In this document: piece by piece, positions 16,511 to 24,368 of the stretch
Position numbering within the stretch: the first letter of the stretch is position 1
Layout of the letters: each line of letters starts with the position of its first letter
Source: Lachnospiraceae bacterium
Lineage (GTDB): Bacteria > Bacillota > Clostridia > Lachnospirales > Lachnospiraceae
Assembly (NCBI GenBank): GCA_017621975.1
Contig: JAGARW010000110.1
Coordinates: forward strand, 1-42,225
Direction of reading: 5' to 3'
Length of the DNA: 42,225 bases
Position numbers and translations under genes: made by a program
Notes under the pieces: model-generated
The model's database searches: none
Told to the model about the DNA's origin: nothing
What the model saw: only the letters and a program-made list of their open reading frames with translations

Positions 16511-17263
16511 ATGGGCTTTTTTTCAGATTTAAAGGAAGATCTGTCGCAGGCAGTCAATGAACTGATTCCTGAGGAAGCGGAAATGAAGGAAATGGAAAAC
16601 GCGCAGGAGACATTGCAGGAGCCTTCTCCTGTCAGTTCGGATGTGCCTGAGGAAGCGCCGGATGGCGATAGCTCAGACAGCGATATGTCGGATACGTTAG
16701 AATCGCTTTTGGAGCAGATCGACAAGCAGGAGCAGGCGCAGCCGGCGGAGCCGAAGACGCCGTCGATGTCTATGAGCGCTTCGTTTGGCAGCAGAAGCGT
16801 CAGCGACGAAGTGGCGGTCGTAACGGCGGGCATGAAGGTCAAGGGCGATATGACTTCCGACGGTTCTCTTGAAGTGATCGGTACGATCGAAGGAAATATT
16901 GACATTATGGGCAAACTGAATATAACGGGAACCGTAACCGGTAATTCCAAAGCAACGGAGATTTATGCGGAAAATGCAAAGATCACCGGCGAAGTGCGCA
17001 GCGACGGCAGCGTCAAGATCGGACAAAGCTCCGTTATCATCGGAAACATTTTTGCAAACAGCGCGGTCATCGCAGGCGCGGTTAAAGGAGATATTGATGT
17101 GCACGGACCGGTCATTCTTGATACGTCGGCAATCGTGATGGGCAATATCAAATCCAAGTCCGTTCAGATCAACAACGGCGCGGTCATCGAAGGTATGTGC
17201 TCTCAGTGCTATGCGGACGTTAATCCGACATCCTTCTTTGAAGAATTCAAAAAGAGAAAATAA
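16511..17263 (+). CDS. Bactofilin-like polymer-forming cytoskeletal protein
   Basis: 250 residues from the ATG at 16511 (GGAGG 8 bp upstream; an in-frame ATG at 16496 has a poorer site). The N-terminal third is acidic and low in complexity and begins MGFFSDLKEDLSQAVNELIP, possibly an amphipathic membrane-targeting helix. Residues about 105-235 are the right-handed beta-helix domain with repeated turns (VKGDMTSDGSLEVIGTIEGN, GNIKSKSVQINNGAVIEG). Bactofilins polymerise without nucleotide and often organise wall-modifying enzymes. The CE4 deacetylase next door fits that role. pyrH follows 23 bp later. Confidence 0.9.
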   Translation: MGFFSDLKEDLSQAVNELIPEEAEMKEMENAQETLQEPSPVSSDVPEEAPDGDSSDSDMSDTLESLLEQIDKQEQAQPAEPKTPSMSMSASFGSRSVSDEVAVVTAGMKVKGDMTSDGSLEVIGTIEGNIDIMGKLNITGTVTGNSKATEIYAENAKITGEVRSDGSVKIGQSSVIIGNIFANSAVIAGAVKGDIDVHGPVILDTSAIVMGNIKSKSVQINNGAVIEGMCSQCYADVNPTSFFEEFKKRK

Positions 17264-17286
17264 TCATATCAAACAGGTGGATGGTC

Positions 17287-17982
17287 ATGAAAAGAATCTT
17301 ATTGAAGCTCAGCGGAGAAGCGCTGGCAGGAGAGAAAAAAACGGGCTTTGACGAGCCTACCGTCAAAAAGGTCGCCATGCAGGTAAAACAGCTGACCTGC
17401 GACGGCATCGAGGTTGGTATTGTGATCGGCGGCGGCAATTTCTGGCGGGGACGTTCGAGCGAGAATATCGATAGGACAAAGGCGGACCAGATCGGGATGC
17501 TGGCGACTGTCATGAATTGTATTTACGTATCGGAGATTTTCCGCAGCGTGGGGATGATGACAAATATTCTGACGCCGTTTGAGTGCGGTTCCTTTACGAA
17601 GCTTTTTTCAAAAGACCGTGCGAATAAATATTTTGCGCACGGCATGGTCGTGTTTTTTGCGGGAGGCACGGGACATCCTTATTTTTCGACCGATACGGGC
17701 GTAGTGCTGCGCGCGGTTGAAGTAGAAGCCGATGTGATCCTTCTGGCAAAAGCGGTCGACGGCGTATATGACGACGATCCGCGGACCAATCCGGAGGCAA
17801 AGAAATACGCTGAGGTGAGCATTGACGAGGTGATCGCCAAAAACTTACAGGTTGTAGATATGACGGCGTCCATTTTGGCAAGAGACAACAAAATGCCGAT
17901 GTGGGTATTCGGCTTAAATGAAGAAAACAGCATTGTCAATACTGTGAAAGGAAAATTTAACGGAACGAAGGTGACCGTATAA
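17287..17982 (+). CDS. pyrH: UMP kinase
   Basis: Phosphorylates UMP to UDP with ATP in pyrimidine nucleotide synthesis; a hexameric amino-acid-kinase-family protein. 231 residues with KRILLKLSGEALAG, VIGGGNFWRG, DQIGMLATVMN, FFAGGTGHPYFSTDT and KAVDGVYDDDP. The second ATG (17287) is chosen because AGGTGG directly abuts the first ATG (17281) but lies 6 bp from this one. frr follows after 14 bp as in most bacteria. The rpsB-tsf pair that often precedes pyrH is absent here and replaced by the bactofilin gene. Confidence 0.97.
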   Translation: MKRILLKLSGEALAGEKKTGFDEPTVKKVAMQVKQLTCDGIEVGIVIGGGNFWRGRSSENIDRTKADQIGMLATVMNCIYVSEIFRSVGMMTNILTPFECGSFTKLFSKDRANKYFAHGMVVFFAGGTGHPYFSTDTGVVLRAVEVEADVILLAKAVDGVYDDDPRTNPEAKKYAEVSIDEVIAKNLQVVDMTASILARDNKMPMWVFGLNEENSIVNTVKGKFNGTKVTV

Positions 17983-17996
17983 CAGGAGGAAAGGTT

Positions 17997-18548
17997 ATGG
18001 ATGAGAGAGTAAAACAGTTTGAAGGTAAAATGCAGAAAGCATACGATTTCTTATTGTCGGATTTTGCGACGATCCGCGCAGGACGCGCCAACCCGCATGT
18101 GCTTGACAAGATCAAGGTAGACTATTACGGAACGCCGACGCCGATTCAGCAGGTCGGAAACATTTCCGTTCCCGAACCGCGTATGATTCAGATCGCTCCG
18201 TGGGAAAAGAGTCTGCTGAAGGCGATCGAGAAAGCGATTCAGACGTCGGACATCGGGATCAATCCTTCCAACGACGGCTCGGTGATCCGTCTCATCTTCC
18301 CGGAGCTGACTGAGGAACGCAGAAAAGATCTCGTAAAAGAGGTTAAGAAAAAAGGCGAGGACGGCAAGGTTGCAGTCCGCAATATCCGCCGCGACGGCAA
18401 CGATTCCTTTAAGAAGCTTGCAAAAACGGACGTTTCCGAGGACGAGATCAAGCAGCTTGAAGAGGAATTGCAGAAAATTACGGACAAGTTTATCAAAGAG
18501 ATTGACAAGGCGGTTGAAGAGAAGTCGAAGGATATTCTTACCGTATAG
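17997..18548 (+). CDS. frr: Ribosome recycling factor
   Basis: With EF-G it splits post-termination ribosomes. The 183-residue length is normal for the family. The N-terminus (MDERVKQFEGKMQKAYDFLL) and hallmark stretches RAGRANPHVLDKI, YYGTPTPIQQVGNISVPEPR and VRNIRRDGNDSFKKL are all present. AGGAGG stands 7 bp before ATG. A hairpin (18572-18604) lies between it and uppS. Confidence 0.98.
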   Translation: MDERVKQFEGKMQKAYDFLLSDFATIRAGRANPHVLDKIKVDYYGTPTPIQQVGNISVPEPRMIQIAPWEKSLLKAIEKAIQTSDIGINPSNDGSVIRLIFPELTEERRKDLVKEVKKKGEDGKVAVRNIRRDGNDSFKKLAKTDVSEDEIKQLEEELQKITDKFIKEIDKAVEEKSKDILTV

Positions 18549-18571
18549 AAAACAAACGATTACGAAAGACT

Positions 18572-18604
18572 AAGGGGCAGGCAAACGTATGTTGTCTTCC
18601 CCTT
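18572..18604 (+). terminator. Weak attenuator-like hairpin between frr and uppS
   Basis: AAGGGGCAGGCAA (18572-18584) pairs 11 of 13 with TTGTCTTCCCCTT (18592-18604) over a 7-nt loop. The following TCTGTTAAAAG is a poor T-run, so partial termination or an RNA processing/stability role is more likely than a full stop. Confidence 0.45.
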
Positions 18605-18626
18605 TCTGTTAAAAGAGGGAAATGAC

Positions 18627-19334
18627 ATGAAGATACCGAATCATGTAGCGATTATACTGGATGGAAACGGGCGCTGGGCAAAGAGCAAAGGTATGCCGCG
18701 AAATTACGGTCATGTGCAGGGAGCCAAGCAGGTCGAGATAATCTGCGAAAAGGCTTACAAGATGGGCATTCAGTATCTGACGGTTTATGCTTTTTCGACG
18801 GAGAATTGGAGCAGACCGCAGGATGAAGTGGACGCGCTGATGAAGCTGCTGCGTAATTACATGAAGACCTGCTTAAAAACAGCGGAAAAAAACCGGATGT
18901 GCGTCCGTGTGATCGGAGATAAGACAAGACTGGACGAGGATATAAAAAACCGGATCGCGGAGCTTGAAGAGGCGACGAAAGCAAACGATGGACTGCATTT
19001 TCAGATTGCGATTAATTACGGCGGCAGAGATGAGATCAGAAGGGCGGTGCGGCAGATCGCGCAGGAAGTAAAGGACGGCGCTCTTTTGCCGGAGGAGATT
19101 TCGCAGGATACGATCGCGGAACATCTTGATACCTGCGGCATACCGGAACCTGACCTGCTCATCCGCACGTGCGGGGAGCAGCGGATTTCCAATTTCCTGC
19201 TCTGGCAGCTTGCTTATACGGAATTTTATTTTACGCAGGCCGCATGGCCGGATTTTGACGAAGCGGAATTGAACAAAGCCATAGAAGCATACAATACTAG
19301 AGATCGGCGTTATGGCGGCGTAAAGGAGGCTTAA
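18627..19334 (+). CDS. uppS: Undecaprenyl-diphosphate synthase (cis-prenyltransferase)
   Basis: Adds cis isoprene units to farnesyl-PP to make the C55 carrier for wall polymers. 235 residues. Catalytic and signature parts: AIILDGNGRWAKSKGMPR (Asp and the GNGRWA loop), GHVQGAKQVE, YAFSTENWSRP and the C-terminal RTCGEQRISNFLLWQLAYTE. The last differs slightly from the usual RxSGxxRLSNF (Cys-Gly in place of Ser-Gly), probably harmless. A GAGGG ribosome site is present. cdsA starts 1 bp after its stop. Confidence 0.97.
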   Translation: MKIPNHVAIILDGNGRWAKSKGMPRNYGHVQGAKQVEIICEKAYKMGIQYLTVYAFSTENWSRPQDEVDALMKLLRNYMKTCLKTAEKNRMCVRVIGDKTRLDEDIKNRIAELEEATKANDGLHFQIAINYGGRDEIRRAVRQIAQEVKDGALLPEEISQDTIAEHLDTCGIPEPDLLIRTCGEQRISNFLLWQLAYTEFYFTQAAWPDFDEAELNKAIEAYNTRDRRYGGVKEA

Positions 19335-19335
19335 T

Positions 19336-20184
19336 ATGGGAAAGCGGATCGTAAGCGGTGCTGTCGTAGCGGTATTTGCGGCGGCGGCAATTCTGATTGG
19401 AGGAACTTTCCTTGCGGCGGTTCTTCTGATCGTATCCTGTGTCGCCTACCGGGAGCTGTGCAGGGCGACCGGCGTCCATAGCGGCGGGAGGATAGACGCT
19501 CTTGAACTGATCGGATATATGGGGACTGTTCTTTATTACCTGTTGATCTGGCAGGGAATCGGAGAAAACGGCATGATGCCGGAATCGGAACGGCTTTTAT
19601 TTATTCTGATGCTGTTTGTCGGGATACTGATGCTGCTGATGGCGGCGTATGTGCTTTTGTTTCCAAAATACCGCTGTGAACAGGTGATGGCGGCTTTTTT
19701 CTGTATGATTTATGCTCCGGTTATGCTTTCGTTCATTTATCTGACGGAAAGCATGTGCTATGGCACTTATATTGTGTGGATGATATTCATTAGCTCATGG
19801 GTATGCGATACATGCGCATATTTTACGGGGATGGCGTTTGGCAGACATAAGATGGCGCCTGTGCTCAGCCCGAAAAAAACGATTGAGGGAGCGGCCGGAG
19901 GCATTGCCGGTTCTATGATCGCAGGCGCGTTGTTTTCTTTTCTGCTGGTAGAGCGGGTCATTCCCGATCAGAAGGTGACGTGGGCGTTTGCGGTGATCGG
20001 CGGCATCGGGGCGGTTATTTCCCAGATCGGCGATCTGGCGGCTTCCGCGATCAAACGTAATCATGAGATCAAGGATTACGGCACGTGCATTCCGGGACAC
20101 GGCGGCATTATGGACCGTTTTGACAGCGTGATCTTTACGGCGCCGATCATTTACTTTATGGCGCGGCTGCTGATAGGGATGTAA
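19336..20184 (+). CDS. cdsA: Phosphatidate cytidylyltransferase
   Basis: An integral membrane enzyme making CDP-diacylglycerol from CTP and phosphatidate, the branch point of phospholipid synthesis. 282 residues with about eight hydrophobic segments. The C-terminal signature is visible: SPKKTIEGAAGGIAGSMI and SQIGDLAASAIKRNHEIKDY, then PGHGGIMDRFDS. It follows uppS directly with AAAGGAGG overlapping the upstream end. Confidence 0.96.
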   Translation: MGKRIVSGAVVAVFAAAAILIGGTFLAAVLLIVSCVAYRELCRATGVHSGGRIDALELIGYMGTVLYYLLIWQGIGENGMMPESERLLFILMLFVGILMLLMAAYVLLFPKYRCEQVMAAFFCMIYAPVMLSFIYLTESMCYGTYIVWMIFISSWVCDTCAYFTGMAFGRHKMAPVLSPKKTIEGAAGGIAGSMIAGALFSFLLVERVIPDQKVTWAFAVIGGIGAVISQIGDLAASAIKRNHEIKDYGTCIPGHGGIMDRFDSVIFTAPIIYFMARLLIGM

Positions 20185-20247
20185 GCCTTGTCTTGGAAAA
20201 ACGCTTCGGAACACAAAGCCGTTAAAGCGGCAGAATGAGAGGAACAA

Positions 20248-21396
20248 ATGAAAAAAATAGGAATTTTAGGTTCTACCGGCTCGATTGGCACGCAGACGCT
20301 GGAGATCGTAAGAAATTATAAAGAAGATATTGAAGTGACGGCGCTTGCGGCGGGCAGCAGCGCAGCGGCGCTGGAAGCACAGATCAGAGAATTTCATCCG
20401 AAGACGGCTGTGCTGTTTGACGAGGCTGCCGCAAAGGACTTGCGGGAGCGCGTAAAGGATATGGACGTTACGGTGCTTGCGGGAATGGAAGGGCTTCTGG
20501 AGATCGCTTCTATGGATGCGGTGGATGCGCTTGTGACGGCGGTCGTCGGTATGATCGGCGTCAGACCGACCTTGGCGGCGATTGAGCATGGAAAGGATAT
20601 TCTGCTTGCCAATAAGGAGACGCTTGTTACGGCGGGGCATCTGCTCATGCCGCTTGCAAAAGAAAAGGGCGTCGCGATCCTGCCGGTAGACAGCGAGCAC
20701 AGCGCGATTTTTCAATCGCTGAACGGGGAAAAAAGGAGCCAGATCAAAAAGATACTGCTGACGGCGTCGGGCGGGCCGTTCCGTGGAAAAAAGCGGGAGG
20801 AGCTTTCGGGCATGCGGGCGGAGGATGCGCTGAAGCATCCGAACTGGTCGATGGGAAGAAAGATTACGATCGATTCGGCGACGCTTGTCAATAAAGGACT
20901 GGAAGTAATGGAAGCAAAATGGCTGTTTGACGTGAATCTGGATCAGATTCAGGTCGTTGTGCAGCCGCAGAGCATCATTCATTCGATGGTGGAATATGTG
21001 GACGGCGGCGTGATCGCGCAGCTCGGTCTGCCCGATATGAAGCTGCCGATCCAGTACGCGCTGTTTTATCCCGACAGAAGACCGATGCCGGGACCGTCGC
21101 TTGATTTTTATGAGCTGCAGAAGATCACGTTTGAAAAGCCGGATACGGAGACGTTCCGCGGACTTGCGCTCGCGTTTGACGCGATGCGCGCGGGCGGCAG
21201 TATGCCGACCGTATACAATGCGGCGAATGAAAAAGCGGTCGGTATGTTCCTTGCGCATCAGATTACGTTTTTACAGATCCCGGAGATTATTGAGATGTGT
21301 ATGCAGCGTCATACGGTGATCCCGCATCCCGGCGTGGAACAGATACTGGAAACAGAGAGTTGGACTTATGACTTGATTAAGAAGGTGATTTCGTGA
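20248..21396 (+). CDS. dxr: 1-deoxy-D-xylulose 5-phosphate reductoisomerase
   Basis: Converts DXP to MEP with NADPH, the committed step of the non-mevalonate isoprenoid pathway. 382 residues. NADPH-binding GSTGSIGTQTLEIV opens the protein. Substrate and metal parts LANKETLVTAG, PVDSEHSAIFQSL, TASGGPFR, NWSMGRKITIDSATLVNKGL and VVQPQSIIHSMVEYVDGG are all intact. The last bases overlap the rseP start (GTGA). It supplies isoprenoid units for UppS encoded upstream, together with IspG encoded downstream. Confidence 0.98.
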   Translation: MKKIGILGSTGSIGTQTLEIVRNYKEDIEVTALAAGSSAAALEAQIREFHPKTAVLFDEAAAKDLRERVKDMDVTVLAGMEGLLEIASMDAVDALVTAVVGMIGVRPTLAAIEHGKDILLANKETLVTAGHLLMPLAKEKGVAILPVDSEHSAIFQSLNGEKRSQIKKILLTASGGPFRGKKREELSGMRAEDALKHPNWSMGRKITIDSATLVNKGLEVMEAKWLFDVNLDQIQVVVQPQSIIHSMVEYVDGGVIAQLGLPDMKLPIQYALFYPDRRPMPGPSLDFYELQKITFEKPDTETFRGLALAFDAMRAGGSMPTVYNAANEKAVGMFLAHQITFLQIPEIIEMCMQRHTVIPHPGVEQILETESWTYDLIKKVIS

Positions 21397-22457
21397 CGAT
21401 TATCATTTTTATCCTTATGATTTGTGCGATCGTGATCGCGCATGAACTGGGACATTTCTTTCTGGCGAAAGCAAACGGCATTACGGTGAAGGAATTTTTT
21501 GTAGGCATGGGTCCCACGCTCTGCTCGTTTACAAAAGGCGGCACAAAATATTCCCTGAAGCTGTTTCCGGTCGGCGGCGCCTGCGTGTTTGAAGGCGAGG
21601 ACGGCAGAGAAGAGGAGGGCGAAGACGGAGAATCGCTCCCTTTATCGAAAGGGGCGTTCCCGAACGCAAGCGTATGGGCGAGAATATTGACGGTTGTCGC
21701 AGGACCGGTGTTCAATTTTATTCTGGCATATGCGCTGGCGCTTATCATTGTCGGAACGACATATTCCGATAAGCCTGTCGTTCAGGACGTCATTCCGGGA
21801 TTTCCGGCGCAGGAGGCGGGAATGCAGGCTGGCGATGTCATCACCCGTATGGACGGCGAGCGCGTCTATCTTTCAAGAGAAGTCAATCTGATCACAACGC
21901 TGCGTCAGGGAGAGACGATTACCGTAGAATATATGCGGGATGGCGAAAAGCGGCAGGCGGTATTGACGCCGAGGCTGGACGAGGAAAGCGGCAGATATCT
22001 GCTCGGCTTCCAAGGCTTTTCGGAATATTTTAAATGCTCTCCGCCGCAGGTGTTCCAGTATAGTTATTATGAAGTCCGCTACGGACTGAAGGCAACGGTC
22101 AAGAGTCTTCAAATGATGGTTCAGGGAAAAGCAAAAACGGAAGAAATATCGGGACCGATCGGGATTGCAGTGCTTGTAGGAGATGTGGCGGAGCAGGCGC
22201 GGCCTTACGGCGTCTGGGTGATGATCGTGAATCTGCTGAATCTTGCAATGCTTCTTTCGGTCAACCTCGGAGTGCTGAATCTGCTGCCGCTTCCGGCTTT
22301 GGACGGAGGCAGGCTTGTGTTCCTGCTGTTTGAGGTCGTGCGCGGAAAGCCGGTTCCTCCGGAAAAGGAAGGTATGGTGCATCTTGTAGGATTCGCCCTG
22401 TTATGCGGTCTGATGGTGCTGATTATGTATAACGATATTGTAAAATTGATTCGGTAA
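21393..22457 (+). CDS. rseP: RseP-family site-2 intramembrane zinc metalloprotease
   Basis: A membrane protease that cleaves anti-sigma factors or signal-peptide remnants within the bilayer (RseP in E. coli, RasP in Bacillus). 354 residues from a GTG overlapping dxr. The first helix carries the zinc motif AHELGHF, the third metal ligand lies in NLLPLPALDGGRL near the C-terminus, and a PDZ domain (about 125-200) sits between. An acidic insert (EGEDGREEEGEDGE) occurs in the first loop. Three to four membrane spans. Whether an anti-sigma substrate exists here is unknown. Confidence 0.96.
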   Translation: MTIIIFILMICAIVIAHELGHFFLAKANGITVKEFFVGMGPTLCSFTKGGTKYSLKLFPVGGACVFEGEDGREEEGEDGESLPLSKGAFPNASVWARILTVVAGPVFNFILAYALALIIVGTTYSDKPVVQDVIPGFPAQEAGMQAGDVITRMDGERVYLSREVNLITTLRQGETITVEYMRDGEKRQAVLTPRLDEESGRYLLGFQGFSEYFKCSPPQVFQYSYYEVRYGLKATVKSLQMMVQGKAKTEEISGPIGIAVLVGDVAEQARPYGVWVMIVNLLNLAMLLSVNLGVLNLLPLPALDGGRLVFLLFEVVRGKPVPPEKEGMVHLVGFALLCGLMVLIMYNDIVKLIR

Positions 22458-22477
22458 AATGGATTTGGCAAAAAAGC

Positions 22478-22498
22478 CGCCGCGTGATCTGCGCGGCG
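22478..22498 (+). other. GC-rich hairpin between rseP and the PP2C gene
   Basis: CGCCGCG-TGATCTG-CGCGGCG forms a strong 7-bp stem with no T-run, 16 bp before the PP2C start. It could slow polymerase, protect or process the mRNA, or partly shield the ribosome site. It marks the point where the conserved dxr-rseP order is interrupted by signalling genes. Confidence 0.4.
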
Positions 22499-22514
22499 CG
22501 GAAAAGAGGGAACG

Positions 22515-23309
22515 ATGCGGTTGCGCACAGGCGTATACTGGTCGGTCGGAGCGCGGTATGGGAAGAATCAGGACTCTCTTTCGATGCAGCATGTCAGGCT
22601 TGCGCGGGGAGAGTGCCTGCTTGCCGTCGTTTGCGACGGCATCGGCAGTCTCAAGGATGCCGAGGAAGCGAGCGGGCTTGCCGCCCGGCTTATGACCGAC
22701 TGGTTTTATCAGGAAGGTAAGGAACTGATCTGTCAGAACAGTTCCAAAGCAATCATCTTACTTGCCCTGCGGGGGCAAATCTTGCATATTCAGGAAATTC
22801 TCAACAAATTCCAGCAATTCAAACAAATACAGACGGGAACGACGATGAGCGCGCTTTTGATCGTGCGGCGGCGTTATTATACCGTTCATATCGGAGACAG
22901 CCGCATCTACGAGATTCGCAGATGGAGCCGTTTCAGGCGCGCCTGTCAGATACGCTGTCTGACGCAGGACGATAAAAACGATAAGGGAGAACTGTTGAAA
23001 TGTCTCGGCGTATCGGGAGAAGACAGCGCGCGTTTTTCATGCGGCAGGATCAAGCGTCAAAGAGGCTTTCTGCTTTGTACGGACGGTTTTTATTATGCCG
23101 GTGAAAAACGCATCGGCAGGGTGCTCGGCCCGCTGCTGCCTAGAGGGCGCAGACGGGGCGGAATCCGGCTTTTTCGCGCTTTGCGCGGGTGCGGAAAGGA
23201 GATGAGAAAAACGGCAGATATCGACAGGCGTCTTGAACTGCTTGGGATGCAGGCTCGGCTGGAAGGAAGCAGAGACAATATGACGGCGGTTTTTGTATGC
23301 GCGGACTGA
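22515..23309 (+). CDS. PP2C-family serine/threonine protein phosphatase
   Basis: A soluble 264-residue metal-dependent phosphatase. PPM motifs in order: GKNQDSL, VCDGIGS (the usual DGxGG with Ser in the last place), GTTMSALLI, VHIGDSRIY, LLCTDGFY and RDNMTAVFV; the metal-binding Asp residues are all present. The region before the last motif is very basic (LPRGRRRGGIRLFRALRGCG), unusual for the family and perhaps a nucleic-acid or membrane contact. It lies 57 bp after rseP and 137 bp before a kinase gene, the typical phosphatase-kinase pairing for opposing control of Ser/Thr phosphorylation. It is likely an antagonist of that kinase (inference). Confidence 0.93.
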   Translation: MRLRTGVYWSVGARYGKNQDSLSMQHVRLARGECLLAVVCDGIGSLKDAEEASGLAARLMTDWFYQEGKELICQNSSKAIILLALRGQILHIQEILNKFQQFKQIQTGTTMSALLIVRRRYYTVHIGDSRIYEIRRWSRFRRACQIRCLTQDDKNDKGELLKCLGVSGEDSARFSCGRIKRQRGFLLCTDGFYYAGEKRIGRVLGPLLPRGRRRGGIRLFRALRGCGKEMRKTADIDRRLELLGMQARLEGSRDNMTAVFVCAD

Positions 23310-23317
23310 GACGCCGG

Positions 23318-23395
23318 ATGAAAAACCGCAGGATTGAAGGAAGAAAACGGAAGGAAAAAACGGAAGGAAAAAACGGAAGAGAGAAACGCCGGTAA
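23318..23395 (+). CDS. Possible 25-residue basic peptide between phosphatase and kinase genes
   Basis: An ATG-started ORF 8 bp after the PP2C stop encoding a Lys/Arg/Glu/Gly-only stretch (MKNRRIEGRKRKEKTEGKNG, then REKRR). Much of it is written by a 13-bp tandem repeat, GGAAGGAAAAAAC (23349-23361 and 23362-23374, third copy partial). No clear ribosome site precedes it, so it may be only a purine-rich spacer. Listed because the frame is intact and the gap is otherwise empty. Confidence 0.2.
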   Translation: MKNRRIEGRKRKEKTEGKNGREKRR

Positions 23396-23446
23396 AGCGT
23401 CGTGAAACAAAGGGAAGGAATAGGAAAAAAAGGAAGGAGGCGGCAT

Positions 23447-24358
23447 ATGAAGGAAATAAGATATAAAATACTGAAAAGGCTGGCGGAAGGAGGGAGCGGG
23501 ATTACTTATCTTGTGTGGGACGTCAGACTGGAAAAGAAATGGGTCATGAAGCGGATCGCCTTTTCTGCGGAGCCTATGCGGGAAGCGGCGCGGCGGGAGA
23601 TCGCGGCATTACGAAGCCTGCATAAGGAGGGTATTCCGGTTTTGACGGACGTCTTTTACGAGGAAAACGCGATCTGTCTCGTGATGGAATATTTAGAAGG
23701 TATTACATTGGAAGAGAAGGTTTTGCGGGAGGGCGCTCTTTCGCAGGATGCGGCAGTCCGTTATGCGCTGCAGCTTGCAGAGCTGCTCTGCTTTCTGCAC
23801 GAGAGGGCTGCGCCTTTGATTCATGGCGACTTAAAGCCTCAGAATCTGATGATAAAAGAAGATAAGGTATCGCTGCTTGATTTCGGAGCGGCGGTTTTTG
23901 CCGGGCGGCCGGGCGGCGCTTTTCGGGAAGATGCGGAAGGTCACGTATGCGGGCGGGGCGCTGGGTGCGGCGATCTGAGTGATATGTGGGGCAGCGGCTG
24001 GTATACGCCGGGGTATGGAGCGCCGGAGCTGCAAAGGGGAGAAGCGGCGTCTGTCAGAAGCGATATCTATGCATTCGGCGCGGTTTTGTTTTATATGCTG
24101 ACAGGAGAGGATGCGGGCGGCAGCCGCGGCATTTATCCGATCAGAGAACAGAGCAGGGAATTTCCCGCATGGCTGGAACTGGTGATCCTTCGGTGTACGG
24201 AGAAACAGCCGGAAAAGCGGTACGCTTCCATGCGGGAGGTCGTTTCCGCGCTTTGCGAAAGACGCTGCGGAGGGCGGAGGAAAAGAGATGCGCGGGAGCG
24301 GAGACGTACCTTTCAGACGCTTGAAAATATTCTATTGACAGAGGCGGAAGGAGTGTGA
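23447..24358 (+). CDS. Soluble Hanks-type serine/threonine protein kinase
   Basis: 303 residues from the ATG at 23447, which has AAGGAGG 6 bp before it; an in-frame GTG at 23402 lacks one. Kinase features: glycine loop LAEGGSGITYLV, Lys35 (VMK), Glu51 on helix C, catalytic loop HGDLKPQN at 126-133 (HGD for HRD), DFG at 145-147 and APE at 192-194. The segment from DFG to APE is long (about 50 residues), Gly-rich, with two Cys (HVCGRGAGCGD). There is no transmembrane helix and no PASTA repeat, unlike PrkC/StkP. Probably cytosolic and paired with the PP2C protein encoded upstream. Substrates are unknown; neighbouring envelope and DNA-replication genes are only candidates. Confidence 0.92.
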   Translation: MKEIRYKILKRLAEGGSGITYLVWDVRLEKKWVMKRIAFSAEPMREAARREIAALRSLHKEGIPVLTDVFYEENAICLVMEYLEGITLEEKVLREGALSQDAAVRYALQLAELLCFLHERAAPLIHGDLKPQNLMIKEDKVSLLDFGAAVFAGRPGGAFREDAEGHVCGRGAGCGDLSDMWGSGWYTPGYGAPELQRGEAASVRSDIYAFGAVLFYMLTGEDAGGSRGIYPIREQSREFPAWLELVILRCTEKQPEKRYASMREVVSALCERRCGGRRKRDARERRRTFQTLENILLTEAEGV

Positions 24359-24368
24359 AAAAATAAGA

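Noticed and set aside
20266..21258. Long minus-strand open frame opposite dxr
   Set aside because: Same shadow effect; dxr is complete with all motifs on the plus strand, and the antisense product is an Arg/His-rich non-protein.
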